A DNA stretch of 64,000 nucleotides from a bacterium 1xD8-48 (lineage in GTDB: Bacteria > Bacillota > Clostridia > Lachnospirales > Lachnospiraceae): contig QZDS01000001.1 of assembly GCA_009917455.1 (NCBI GenBank), positions 1-64,000 on the forward strand, in the 5' to 3' direction. The position numbers and the translations under genes were made by a program. The notes beneath the pieces are model-generated. The model was not told the origin of the DNA and did not search any database. It was given only the letters and a program-made list of their open reading frames with translations. Positions 1 through 8,553 of this stretch are shown piece by piece (position 1 is the stretch's first letter; every line of letters begins with the position of its first letter).

Positions 1-207
1 AAGTCGGACATATACTCCGGCGAACTGGACAGGATGGATTTATCAAAAGAAATCCGGCTGCTGATTGACCGCTACGTCAGCGAGCAGAACGTGCATAGCA
101 CTTGTGCTATTGATCCCGGTTTGGGATGCTCGCCTACCTGCTTGGATTTTCCGACTGCAAGGCCATGTTTTTGGGGAAATGCCTGCCGACAGAAGCAAAA
201 GAAATGA
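1..207 (+). CDS. C-terminal fragment of an unknown protein, cut by the window edge
   Basis: An open frame enters from the left edge and ends at TGA 205-207. It gives 68 residues with a charged helical start (KEIRLLIDRYVSEQN) and a Cys-rich, basic tail (CFWGNACRQKQKK). I do not recognise the family. A large hairpin follows about 25 nt after the stop, which fits the end of a transcription unit. It lies next to the recombinase remnant, so it may belong to the same mobile element or be a neighbouring gene cut by it. The frame could also be chance, because only the 3' end is visible. Confidence 0.3.
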   Translation, partial: KSDIYSGELDRMDLSKEIRLLIDRYVSEQNVHSTCAIDPGLGCSPTCLDFPTARPCFWGNACRQKQKK

Positions 208-233
208 ACACAGAATTGTAACTGCAAATCGGT

Positions 234-274
234 GACAGGGCGGAAAGGCTGCGCCACAGCCCTTCCGCCCTGTC
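234..274. terminator. Strong hairpin between converging genes
   Basis: An 18-nt arm at 234-251 (GACAGGGCGGAAAGGCTG) pairs with 257-274 at 17 of 18 positions around a 5-nt loop. On the plus strand it is followed by CCTCTTTCGTTTT. It sits between the end of the plus-strand frame and the end of the minus-strand recombinase fragment, as a shared terminator would. Confidence 0.6.
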
Positions 275-285
275 CCTCTTTCGTT

Positions 286-759
286 TTAAATGAATATCCA
301 TACCTCCAGTTCCGCATACCTGTTGGATTTTGACCACTGCGGGTGTTTCCTGAACCACGCCCGCTCGTCATCCGGCGTGACCGTTATCTTCTTAAAATAA
401 ACGGGGGAACCGGCATCATCCAGTCCCCCTCCTGCATCGGGGCTTAAGTTTAAAAGCCACTCGAAGCGGTCTTCATAAACCCTCACCCCTGACACATATT
501 TATCCATTTCCTCTTCCGAAAACTCGCCATCCTCCGGCATGGCGGACTGCCCCATGAGCCTTTGCAGGTTTTCCAGCTTGCCGCTCACGTCTGCCTCCGT
601 GGCGGGCTCCACGTCTCCGTACTGCGCTATCCGCTGCTCCAGTTCCGCGATCCGCTCCCCCACCTCCTGCTGCTCGCGGCTGAATACCTCTTTCGGTATC
701 TCGTTGTTCATCCTCATATCGAGCAGCGGATTATCAAGGAATATCTGCGGAAATACCAC
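286..759 (-). pseudogene. C-terminal remnant of a large serine recombinase
   Basis: The frame encodes a coiled-coil segment (starting near LLDMRMNNEI, rich in E/R heptads such as GERIAELEQRIAQ) and ends in the basic/aromatic tail RYAELEVWIFI. This resembles the extreme C-terminus of clostridial large serine recombinases. The catalytic resolvase domain and the zinc-ribbon region are missing: upstream on the same strand lies the endolysin remnant, so the gene starts abruptly near 726. The first residues (MVFPQIFLDNP) are probably junction sequence. It marks one edge of an old prophage or integrative element that can no longer excise by itself. Family call from motif recall. Confidence 0.55.
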
Positions 760-796
760 ACAAACATATGCCCCGCCTTTTGTGTATCATTTCCCC

Positions 797-2108
797 TTAA
801 ATCCGGGTGGTGAATGCAAGCGAAATCCACCCGTCCCGCTTTTCCTCATAGGCTTTGAGCAGCCCCCATCCGTCCTTTCCCCGACAATGGTGAAAATGCC
901 AACACCAGTAAATTTCCCCGTCTTAGGGAAATCCGTTCCGGGGCCGCGGCGGATGTTCAGGTCAGGGATAGATACCCGCACCATGTAAGGTACGGAAAAG
1001 GTGAGGCTCTCCATGAACTGCACTTTTCCTTCGCTGACAATGGCTTTCAGGATGGATAGTATCTTCTCCCGTACTTCTCCCCTGCCGCCCAGCCTTTCCC
1101 CTGCGGGTTCTCCTTCTGTCCGAGCCACTCCACGTAGGGAGCGCAGCCCCGTTTCACATAGCGGAACCGTGGATCAATTCCGTCACCTACAAGCGCATCC
1201 GCGGAGGCGTAGGCTTTGAGGTGCTGCACCTGCGCACGGATGCCAAGCTGGGGCGTTTCAAAGGGCAGCCCCGTTTTACCCCTCTGCGTCACCCCAAGGC
1301 CGCAGAAATTATTCTGCGAAAGAGTGACCGCCGAGCCGGAGAAAGTGAAATTCCCGGTTTCGAGGCAGGACTGTGCAAAGGCGATATCACCCCTCACGCC
1401 CTCCGCTTCCCCTTCGGAAATATACAGCGGTATCATATCCAGAACGGACTGTGGCACAGCCGGATTCTTCTTTTTTAGATATGCTTCCATCTGATCGGCT
1501 GTCGCCAAAGCCTTTCCCATAATGGCGGTAAGGGAATCCTCCGCTGTGCTTCCCTTCATAGCCGCCTTGATGTCTTTTCGGAACTGCCCCATCGACAATC
1601 CAAACTTAGACCATAAATGCTCTACGTCGCCGTGGTTGCTGGCAATGCCCCTTTTACATCCCTCGGAATGGGAAATCACCACGCCATCCGCCATAGGGTC
1701 TAAGCCGAACTGCTGACAGAGATGTGCAAACAATTCCACGGCATATCTGTAGGTGGCAAGCACATGGTTCTTCGTATTCTCCCCGTCCCCGGTCTCCGTC
1801 CATGATGCCCCACCCATATATTTGATGGTGGCAGGCTCCGTCATTTCCACACCGATATGGGTATTGTTTGCACCGCCTCCGCAGTGCCACCCACGGAAAT
1901 CCCACGGGAGCAGTTGGTACACATCCCCGTCCGGCTCTACGATGGCATGGACGCAGGCGGATGCCTCTGCCCTGTTCCAGTTCTTCATGAACACATCCGC
2001 CTTTGGCTGCGGGCATCCCACCGAGTGGATCATAAGACCTTTCACTGTGATGTGTTTCCCGGCTTTATAGCAGCCGGACTCTGTAAGGTAATTCTGTATC
2101 AGATTCAT
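797..2108 (-). pseudogene. Phage-type endolysin (N-acetylmuramoyl-L-alanine amidase with SH3 domain), two frameshifts
   Basis: ATG 2108 follows an AGAGAGGAA ribosome site. The N-terminal part is an Amidase_2 domain with likely zinc/catalytic His residues (GLMIHSVGCP and VVISHSEGCKRG). A middle region (YLKKKNPAVPQSVLDMI onward) looks like a second cell-wall domain, followed by a bacterial SH3 domain (YMVRVSIPDLNIRRGPG). The frame is lost twice. Near 1072 one G seems missing (GEKYG should continue EKILSILKAI), and near 876 one A seems missing (VGE should continue KDGWGLLKAY). With both restored the protein ends ISLAFTTRI with TAA at 797-799. Such an enzyme would cleave peptidoglycan at phage lysis; as sequenced it is broken. 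Confidence 0.8.
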
Positions 2109-2388
2109 TCCATTTTCCTCTCTTTCTGCACGAAAAAAGCACCGCCGCAGCGATGGCAAGTGCCTATGTAAAAATATGAAATTTATCCTTGACAGCATCA
2201 TTCTTGTCCTCTACACTCGAAGTAAAGGAAATGGTTTTTTTGCCAAGTAAGGCATCTGTCCTGAAAGGGTTGCCCGTTTCCTTATTTAGAAAATGTTGCC
2301 GCCTACTGATGATGCGGGATATAAGTTATTCAGTGCGTCAAATGTTCCCGCTTGCCGGTGGTGCGGCTGTACAAATTATCCGGCGTGA
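2109..2388. other. Gene-poor stretch upstream of the endolysin
   Basis: About 280 bases between the endolysin start and the toxin-antitoxin locus. Short frames exist on the plus strand but lack ribosome binding sites and any recognisable motif. I see no gene, RNA or strong promoter here. A holin would be expected beside an endolysin but is not present. Confidence 0.4.
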
Positions 2389-2416
2389 AAATTTTTCCAG
2401 AAAAATTTGTTTTTTG
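2389..2416 (+). terminator. AT-rich hairpin with T-run ahead of the toxin-antitoxin promoter
   Basis: AAATTTTT (2389-2396) pairs with AAAAATTT (2401-2408) around CCAG, followed by GTTTTTTGG. It would stop read-through into the antitoxin RNA promoter, which begins 4 nt later. The stem has almost no GC, so it may be weak. Confidence 0.35.
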
Positions 2417-2419
2417 GCA

Positions 2420-2448
2420 TTGTACTTTTTCCTGCTTTTGCGTATAAT
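2420..2448 (+). promoter_or_regulatory. Sigma-A promoter of the type III antitoxin RNA
   Basis: TTGTAC (2420-2425), a 17-nt spacer, then a perfect TATAAT (2443-2448). The predicted start falls about 7 nt downstream, at the first base of the first 42-nt repeat (2455), so transcript and repeat array begin together. Confidence 0.75.
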
Positions 2449-2454
2449 ATAGTT

Positions 2455-2580
2455 GCAAGACGCTTTACGGTGTGCGGAATAGAAACACTGTTTATTCAAA
2501 CACGTTTCACAATGTACGGCAGTGGAACATTGTTTACACAAACACGCTTCACAATGTGCGGCAGAGAAACATTGTTTACC
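2455..2580 (+). ncRNA. cptI: Type III antitoxin RNA: three tandem 42-nt repeats
   Basis: Three head-to-tail units of exactly 42 nt occupy 2455-2496, 2497-2538 and 2539-2580. Units 2 and 3 are nearly identical (start CAAACACG, centre CACAATGT, end AACATTGTTTAC); unit 1 is more diverged. Within each unit ACAATGT and ACATTGT are inverted copies able to pair. The array sits directly between a promoter and a terminator and in front of a ToxN/CptN-like gene, which is the layout of type III antitoxins: repeat RNA is cut by the toxin and the pieces bind and inhibit it. Repeat length and layout are seen directly; the function is inferred. The symbol is by analogy. Confidence 0.75.
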
Positions 2581-2610
2581 AGCCTCCGGTGCGAGCCGGA
2601 GGCTTTCTTT
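2581..2610 (+). terminator. Terminator between antitoxin RNA and toxin gene
   Basis: AGCCTCCGG (2581-2589) pairs perfectly with CCGGAGGCT (2596-2604) around TGCGAG and is followed by TTCTTT. In type III systems such a leaky terminator sets the excess of antitoxin RNA over toxin mRNA. Confidence 0.8.
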
Positions 2611-2646
2611 GACAAAACATCTTTTGACGGATGCGAAGGTACTGTT

Positions 2647-3168
2647 ATGGTTGAGCGCGGGTTATATTATGCAACCGCTGATTTTGCACAGATGATAAAA
2701 AACAATGGCGGCACATGGAATGACACCAAGCACCGCCCCATTGTCTGCCTTATCAAATCCAAAGAGCATGACGGGCTGTATTGGGCCATCCCAATGGGAA
2801 AACTGAACCACCGTGATGCCGCAGGGCAGAAACGTCTTGACTTTTACTTAAACCTTCCCGAAAGGGATATCCGTTCCTGTTACTATCACATCGGGCGGAC
2901 TTCCTCACAATCCATTTTCTTTATCAGCGATGCCATTCCCATCACGGATAAATACATAGACGGAATCCATGTCGGTGGCGACAACCAGCACTACATCATC
3001 AAAAATAAGAATCTGATCTCCGAACTGGAGCGGAAACTGTTCCGTATCCTGTCCGTTGAAAACACGAAAAATAACAGTTTCCGCCAGCACATAACCGATG
3101 TGAAACATTTTCTCCTGCAAGAACTTGAAGCGGAAAAACAGTCCACGGATATGCAGCAGAACAGCTAA
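2647..3168 (+). CDS. cptN: Type III toxin, endoribonuclease of the CptN/ToxN class
   Basis: 173 residues from ATG 2647, with GAAGG 9 nt upstream; the open frame extends further 5' only through the antitoxin repeats and terminator, so this start is preferred. Motifs include GLYYATADFAQMI at the N-terminus, the core RPIVCLIKSKEHDGLYWAIPMG, RSCYYHIGRTSSQS, and a C-terminal helical part with FRQHITDVKHFLLQEL. This fits the compact type III toxins (CptIN family in particular), which cut RNA and are held inactive by their repeat RNA. It lies on the opposite strand to the flanking phage genes, as an autonomous cargo module would. Such modules act in plasmid or prophage maintenance and as abortive-infection phage defence. 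Unlike its neighbours, the gene is intact. Family assigned from memory of the sequence pattern and the locus layout. Confidence 0.75.
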   Translation: MVERGLYYATADFAQMIKNNGGTWNDTKHRPIVCLIKSKEHDGLYWAIPMGKLNHRDAAGQKRLDFYLNLPERDIRSCYYHIGRTSSQSIFFISDAIPITDKYIDGIHVGGDNQHYIIKNKNLISELERKLFRILSVENTKNNSFRQHITDVKHFLLQELEAEKQSTDMQQNS

Positions 3169-3701
3169 AATAAATCCATATCCTGTTGCGTTCCAAGCAC
3201 TGCATAGGTGCAGGAATCGTTCCTACTCTCGCAGTACATATCATTGATAAGCCCGATGGAGAGCAGTTCCAAATCGGACATAGAAAGCCCTGGCTGCACA
3301 CACCGCAGAAGAAACAATGGCGTGGTCATTTCCCGCTCAGTTGGGCGAAGTTTTTTTAGCCTCCACATCCGTCTGCACATTCAGCCCCTCAGCTCTATAA
3401 GCTGTGGCAGAACCTGGTATATTGAAAAAGTGTTGAAACCGTCCAGCCACTCGTCCACTTCATTCGGAATCTTCGGGTCGGCGTGTTTTGCCATCGTATA
3501 GGCGATATTCTCGAACATTTCAAGCGAGAATAAATCGAGGTTGGAGTTTTCCTCATCACCCTCACCGATGCTCTTCTCCAGAATCCGCAAATCCTTATAA
3601 ATATCACGCTGGAACTTCAAACGGTAAATGCGCGGAATCGCCGCCGATGCCTTAAACAACACATCCTGCCCGTCAATCTCTATTTTTCTGACTATGCTCA
3701 T
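3165..3701 (-). pseudogene. Phage tail assembly chaperone pair (gpG and T extension), frame damaged
   Basis: ATG 3701 has a good AAGGAGG site. The first 106 codons (start MSIVRKIEIDGQD, then MFENIAYTMAKHAD and EVDEWLDGF) look like a siphophage tail assembly chaperone. The frame stops at TGA 3383-3381 and resumes in the same frame with the typical second part (EMTTPLFLLRCVQPGLSMSDLELL). In such phages the second part is joined by a -1 ribosomal frameshift on an A-run. Restoring one G near 3391 and one A in the A7 run near 3355 recreates that arrangement (G ending KKNFAQLSGK, slip on the A-run into the T frame). So two single-base losses probably wrecked it. No other tail genes remain. Confidence 0.65.
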
Positions 3702-3716
3702 ATCCTTTCAGCCTCC

Positions 3717-5051
3717 TTATCCCTGTCCTTCTGTGTCCGCATCCCCTATTATCAAAAACGGGGACTGCCCTATATAATCTGCAAGCGGCGCGATACCTGG
3801 TTCGGTACAGTGCAGGACATAGGAACCGCTGTCAATCTGAACCTGCGGCAAATCCAGCATATCCCGCAGCCTGTTATAATCACTTATGCACATAAAGATA
3901 TCTTCATCGTTGCCCGAAATGTAAAATCCCATTTTCCCCTGAACCATATTTTTTGTCTGTTGATAAAAAGTATCATCATGACTGGTATAAAGGCTGTATC
4001 CATAACTGCTTTCCAATTCGTGGTTCTCGTCCAGATAAGACAGATACGGAGAAAAATCTGCGTTTTCTTCATCCTTGAAAAAAGCTATGTCAAAAGCAAC
4101 TGCCTCGACACGGCTGTCAACCTTATCCATAAAACAAATCGCCCAGCCAACAGCTAATAGCGCGACCATTACCAGCATAGACGCCCCTGCCATAAGGGGC
4201 AGCATGGAACGCATTTTTGCAGTGAGCTGCCTGTACAGGAAAAGGCGGCTGCCACGGTATTTCCATTCATCGCTTTTCAAGCATGAAAGCAGCCGCCGGA
4301 AAAGCAAAACAAAAAATCCATAAACGGAAACAACAAGGAACGTGACAGCAAGGACATTCACAATATCCGGCAGATTCCTGACAGCGGAAAGCGCCATAAC
4401 CGCTATCCCTACGATTCCCAATAATACTGACAGCAACGCCATGGGTGTGCTGTCCTTCGCCTCCCCGCTTCCATCCCCGCTGGCTGCCTTATCAAAGTAA
4501 ATCAATTCCCGTACATTAAGTTTCCGAACCGCCCGCTTTACCCTTACAGAAGATATACCTAAGATCGCCCCCATATAAAACAGGGTCAGGATAACCGCCC
4601 CTGCTGACACTTCAAAGGAAAAACTGAACGGAACCGCATACATCCCGCATATTACGGCCTTAACAGCCTGAAAAAACCACGTTCCAAGGAATAGGCCGGC
4701 AGCAAGGATGAATCCGTGGATTGACCTGTTCTCTCTGAGGAATATCCCCGCTATATCCTCATTTTCAATCCCCAGCAGCATATACAGCCCAAATTCCCTG
4801 CTTCTCCGTTTTAATATAAACACTGTGATATGGTTTACCAGCGCACCCATGATGAAGACCACCATGATACTGACCACGACAATCAAAAACGGCAGGATTG
4901 ATGGTTCTTTTATTATGGCGGAAATTTCTTCTGAAAACACAACCATATTAAATGACAGCATCAAGACCACGGTGATGACCAGCGTAATGATATAAATAAT
5001 GTAATCCATCGCCTGCCTTTTCGCATTTCTCTTGGACAACTTTTTCAGCAT
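3717..5051 (-). pseudogene. Bce-type ABC transporter permease, 3' truncated at the prophage edge
   Basis: 444 residues with an FtsX/BceB-like layout: basic N-terminus, a TM pair near residues 17-78, REFGLYMLLGIE (the conserved loop after TM2), further TM pairs around 115-180 and 205-255, then TM5 near 290-310 and the start of the large extracellular domain. BceB-like permeases are usually about 650 residues, so the last third is missing. The ending GDADTEGQG runs straight into the ribosome site of the phage tail chaperone, suggesting the prophage fragment replaced the gene's 3' end. The start overlaps the ATPase gene by a few bases. Intact relatives export or sense cell-wall-active peptides; this copy should be inactive. 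Confidence 0.65.
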
Positions 5052-5806
5052 AGTCCCGCACCTCCAAAGGCAGATACTTCTGACAGAATCGCATGGTAGA
5101 AATCAACCCTGCTCTGCCGCACTCTGCGAAGCTCCTTATTGATTTGCCCGTCTTTCAGGAAAAGGACACGGTTTCCGTAACTGGCGGAAAGCGGATCATG
5201 TGTCACCATCAAAACGGTTGCTTTTTCCTGCCCATTTAATTCCGTCAGCAATGCCAGCAACTGTCTGGCAGACACAGAATCCAAGGCCCCTGTCGGTTCG
5301 TCTGCCAGAACCAGCCTGGGCTTATTCACAAATGCCCTTGCACAGGCACACCTCTGTTTCTGCCCGCCGGATACCTGTGCCGGAAACTTGGCAGCTATAT
5401 CCTCTATCCCCAGCCGCAGCATCAAACTTCTGACAGTGCTTTTTATCTCTTTCGCCGGAATATCCTTGACTGCCAGCGGCAGTGCAATGTTTTCCTCAAT
5501 GCTGAGGGTATCCAGCAGATTAAAATCCTGAAAAATGAATCCAAGATTCTCCTGCCGGAACCTGGCTGATTTTTGCTGTGGCAATGATGCCAAGTCCTGA
5601 CTACCCAAATAAATATGCCCTGCATCTATTGTATCAATGGTTGAGATGCAATTTAGTAGGGTCGTTTTGCCGGAACCAGAGGACCCCATGATGCTTACAA
5701 ACTCACCTGCACTTACTTCAAAATCCACCCTGTCAAGCGCTTACTTTAAGTTTGGCTCCCTTCCGTAATATTTTTCAGCATTTTCAACACTTAAAACCAT
5801 ATCCAT
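5045..5806 (-). pseudogene. Bce-type ABC transporter ATPase with an in-frame stop near the N-terminus
   Basis: The expected start is ATG 5806, behind GGGGAGGAT, giving MDMVLSVENAEKYYG. After 21 codons a TAA (5743-5741) interrupts just before ALDRVDFEVSAGEF. The rest is a complete ABC domain: Walker A GSSGSGKTT, Q-loop FIFQDFNLLD, signature VSGGQKQR, Walker B LVLADEPTGALD, H-loop VTHD. A GTG at 5728 could restart translation beyond the stop, producing a protein without its first beta strand. Together with the truncated permease this suggests a dead transporter, although the ATPase core is otherwise undamaged. Gene order with the two-component system upstream is that of peptide-antibiotic sensing and resistance modules. 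Confidence 0.7.
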
Positions 5807-5820
5807 ACCCATCCTCCCCA

Positions 5821-6561
5821 TTAGCCAAATACCAGACTGCATACCAGCATACTCACCGGCTGGTGGAACAGATAAATCCAGATCGTCCTGCTCCCAATAG
5901 CGGATAAGACCGGAACCTTAAACCGGGCTGCGGCTTTCCATGTGTCATGCTCCCTGAATATTCCATTGAAAAAATAACCGCACAGATACAGGAACATCCA
6001 TGGGATCATAGGGAAATAGTCGCTTGATTTAAAGCCTGGAAAAGGAAAACCAAACGGTGTCAGAATCTTTATGGAATAGCATATTGCCGGAACCTGTATA
6101 CCGCCCCCAATCCCGATATAACCATGCTGTATCTGCTTGCAGAGGATAAACAGCACCAAACAGATTCCAAATCCCCAGGCCGGAGAGACTTTTTTAACCA
6201 ACTTCTGGAGTGGGAACATCAGCAGGACTGCACACCCCATAAAATTCAATATCCCGAACCATATGGTTTCCGACGGGATGACGATAAGGGTGACAAGCGA
6301 AATAATAAAACCATACAGATTGAAACTTAAGCCCCGCCGCAGGTTCCCTTCCATCCCCCACTGCCATACAAACCCCGAAATGAAAATAAAGGTCTGGCAG
6401 ATCATCTGCTGCCAGACGTGGATTGCAGGAAGTCCATACCAAAACGGGTTCTTCCCATAGACAATAAATACATCATACAAAAAATGAAATACCGCCATGT
6501 TGACAATGGCAACACCCCTGATACCGTCAACCAAATAATACCGTTTTTTCTGCGCCTCCAT
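5821..6561 (-). CDS. Membrane acyltransferase of the heparan-alpha-glucosaminide N-acetyltransferase (DUF1624) type
   Basis: About 246 residues from ATG 6561 (GGAGGAG 8 nt upstream; an ATG two codons earlier is too close to it). It starts MEAQKKRYYLVDGIRGVAIVN, the usual opening of the family, with the likely acetyl-relay His in MAVFHFLYDVF. About seven hydrophobic segments follow, ending SRTIWIYLFHQPVS. These enzymes move acyl groups across or onto membrane-bound or envelope substrates. It sits 158 nt after the kinase gene and 14 nt before the ABC ATPase, as part of the same minus-strand cluster. The substrate cannot be told from sequence. Confidence 0.6.
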   Translation of the reverse strand: MEAQKKRYYLVDGIRGVAIVNMAVFHFLYDVFIVYGKNPFWYGLPAIHVWQQMICQTFIFISGFVWQWGMEGNLRRGLSFNLYGFIISLVTLIVIPSETIWFGILNFMGCAVLLMFPLQKLVKKVSPAWGFGICLVLFILCKQIQHGYIGIGGGIQVPAICYSIKILTPFGFPFPGFKSSDYFPMIPWMFLYLCGYFFNGIFREHDTWKAAARFKVPVLSAIGSRTIWIYLFHQPVSMLVCSLVFG

Positions 6562-6718
6562 AAACATTACTCCTCCAAACATGATTCATGTTTTCAGCAT
6601 AGCAGATAGTTCCCTCCATGGCCGCACATTGCAAAAATTAAACGTTTGCAGGTAAAAAATAAGAAGTCCGGAATATTCTGCCGGACTCCCTGCTCACTAT
6701 ATATCATATATAAAAAAA

Positions 6719-7804
6719 TCATTCGGTATCTGCATCTTCCAAAAACAGGAGGACACTGGCATGGAAATCCCCATCCTGGACCGTTGCCGTCAGGCTTCCA
6801 TGATACTTCTCTGCAATCCTCCGGATATTTTTCAGCCCAAACCCATGCTCTTCAGAAGCCCCGGATGTCTGCCCTTTCCCGGAACAATTATTCTGTGTGC
6901 TGATGCAGAGGATTCCCCGGTCATATTTCATCATGATGTGGAATGCCGGTTCCGTTACATCCGTCAGGGCATTCAAGGCATTTTCAAACAGGTTGCTTAA
7001 GATCACATTGACATCAAAAACGGGGATTCCCAGATGCTCCGGAATCTGGATTTTCCAGGAGACATCAACGCCTGAACTCTTTGCTTTTGAGATCATGTAA
7101 TTCAGGATACTGTCAATCTTTTCGTTCCCGGTGGCGACATATTCCCCGCTGTTCTCCATAAATGCTCCCATAGACGCAAGGTACTTAAGCGCCTCTTCGT
7201 TTTCCCCTCCGGACACCATATCCATGAGCATTTTTATGTGGTGCTTCATATCGTGCTTCAAGGCGCGGATATTATGCTGCGACTGCCTTATGATGCCGAA
7301 CTGGTTCTCATAGATGCGGACCTCCTGCTCCAGCAGTTCACGCTCCCGCTCCTGCCGGGATTTCCCTGCTTTCTCCAGAATCATCCCAAAAACAAAAAAC
7401 AAACTGACAGAAATGGATGTAACGATTAAATACTGGCGGCTGTCAGCAACCGTCTTAAAAAGGACAGACGCAATGCTCCATTTCCCGATCCAGTATACCG
7501 TGGAGAGGATAACCGCCATCAGCAGACGCCGTGTCACTTTGCCCTGGTAGCAGAAAGACATTGCTGATAAAAACGGAATCTCTACCAGCAAAAAGAACAG
7601 GTCCATCGCGGCAATTCCCTGCCCAATATAGGAAACGCTTACGAGAAAGCCCTCAAATATCCACAGCACTGTAAAGAGGGCTGTCACAATTTTCTTGGAA
7701 ATCCTGCACTTTCCAATGCAGACAGAAAAACAGCGCATATAAAGGCAGATGCGGACTGCCGCCAGTATGATGACAAGACTTTTCACGATAGCCACCTGCC
7801 TCAC
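6719..7804 (-). CDS. GHKL sensor histidine kinase (AgrC/VirS-like)
   Basis: 361 residues with about six N-terminal membrane segments (to about residue 145), a coiled-coil linker (ERERELLEQEVRIYENQ), the phospho-acceptor His region (ALKHDMKHHIKMLMDM) and a GHKL ATPase with N box (SNLFENALNAL) and G box (HGFGLKNIRRI). No periplasmic sensor domain is visible, so the signal is probably sensed within the membrane, as for peptide pheromone or membrane-stress sensors. It overlaps the LytTR regulator by 4 nt, so the two are translationally coupled and form one two-component system, likely once controlling the transporter downstream. Confidence 0.85.
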   Translation of the reverse strand: MRQVAIVKSLVIILAAVRICLYMRCFSVCIGKCRISKKIVTALFTVLWIFEGFLVSVSYIGQGIAAMDLFFLLVEIPFLSAMSFCYQGKVTRRLLMAVILSTVYWIGKWSIASVLFKTVADSRQYLIVTSISVSLFFVFGMILEKAGKSRQERERELLEQEVRIYENQFGIIRQSQHNIRALKHDMKHHIKMLMDMVSGGENEEALKYLASMGAFMENSGEYVATGNEKIDSILNYMISKAKSSGVDVSWKIQIPEHLGIPVFDVNVILSNLFENALNALTDVTEPAFHIMMKYDRGILCISTQNNCSGKGQTSGASEEHGFGLKNIRRIAEKYHGSLTATVQDGDFHASVLLFLEDADTE

Positions 7805-8526
7805 CCCCTTTGATACCTTTCCGTTAAATTCTCTTTCATTGCTTTCCGGTACTTCTGGCTGATCGGCAGGCGCGTGCCGTCCGTCATCTGAACAGAATCG
7901 TAATGATAAACCGAAACAAACGCTGTGTTTACGATATAGGATTTATGGATGATCCAGAATCCTTTTCCCTCCACCTGCTCCCATACCTCCCGCATGGCAC
8001 CGTAAAATTCCTTCTGCCCCGAACTGGTATATATTTCAACCTTCCTGCCATTGCAGGCAAAGTAGTGTATCTCATCCAGATACAGCCTGCAGACTGACTT
8101 CCCTGCATGATAATAAAATTCATTCTTATTGGCTTCACTCAGCCTTATGAACTGCTCCAATACAGCAGCCACTTTCTCTTTGGTGAGCGGCTTGATCAGG
8201 AAGTCCAGGGGACGCACCTGGAACAGGCTCATGGCATAGGTTTCTTTAGAAGAAATATAAACAATGCTGATTTTATCGTTTCCAAGCTGCTCCCTGATTT
8301 GCCTGCCGACCTGCACGCCATCCAGCTCCAAAAGCTGGATATCCAGAAAACATAAGTCATACAGGCACTGCTCCTGAATGGAACGGTAAAATGCCTCCCC
8401 GGAATAGAAGACTTCCGTTTCAATCTGCAAAGCCCGGCGGTCCGCAAAATCCAGAACTATTTTTTCCAAATCAGAACAGGTGCCGATTTCATCATCACAT
8501 ATCGCAATCCGTTTCAGTTCTGCCAC
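7801..8526 (-). CDS. LytTR-family response regulator
   Basis: 241 residues: receiver domain (acidic pocket ICDDE, phospho-acceptor Asp in LYDLCFLDIQLLELDG, conserved Lys in FLIKPLTKEK) followed by a LytTR DNA-binding domain (IHYFACNGRKVEIYT, FWIIHKSYIVNTAFV, LPISQKYRKAMKENL). The gene is intact and 4-nt coupled to the GHKL kinase. A partner for activating a neighbouring operon is implied; LytTR direct repeats were not convincingly found upstream. The cognate ABC transporter genes next door are broken, so this pair may be an orphan or serve another target. Confidence 0.88.
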   Translation of the reverse strand: MAELKRIAICDDEIGTCSDLEKIVLDFADRRALQIETEVFYSGEAFYRSIQEQCLYDLCFLDIQLLELDGVQVGRQIREQLGNDKISIVYISSKETYAMSLFQVRPLDFLIKPLTKEKVAAVLEQFIRLSEANKNEFYYHAGKSVCRLYLDEIHYFACNGRKVEIYTSSGQKEFYGAMREVWEQVEGKGFWIIHKSYIVNTAFVSVYHYDSVQMTDGTRLPISQKYRKAMKENLTERYQRG

Positions 8527-8553
8527 CTCTTTCCTTTTTCTGCCCTTAAATAT

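Noticed and set aside
2189-2452. 87-codon plus-strand frame before the toxin-antitoxin locus, considered as a holin
   Set aside because: No ribosome site, no two-helix holin pattern, and it overlaps the antitoxin promoter.
2455-2580. CRISPR-like array
   Set aside because: The three units are contiguous without spacers and sit between a promoter and a terminator before a toxin gene; type III antitoxin explains them better.
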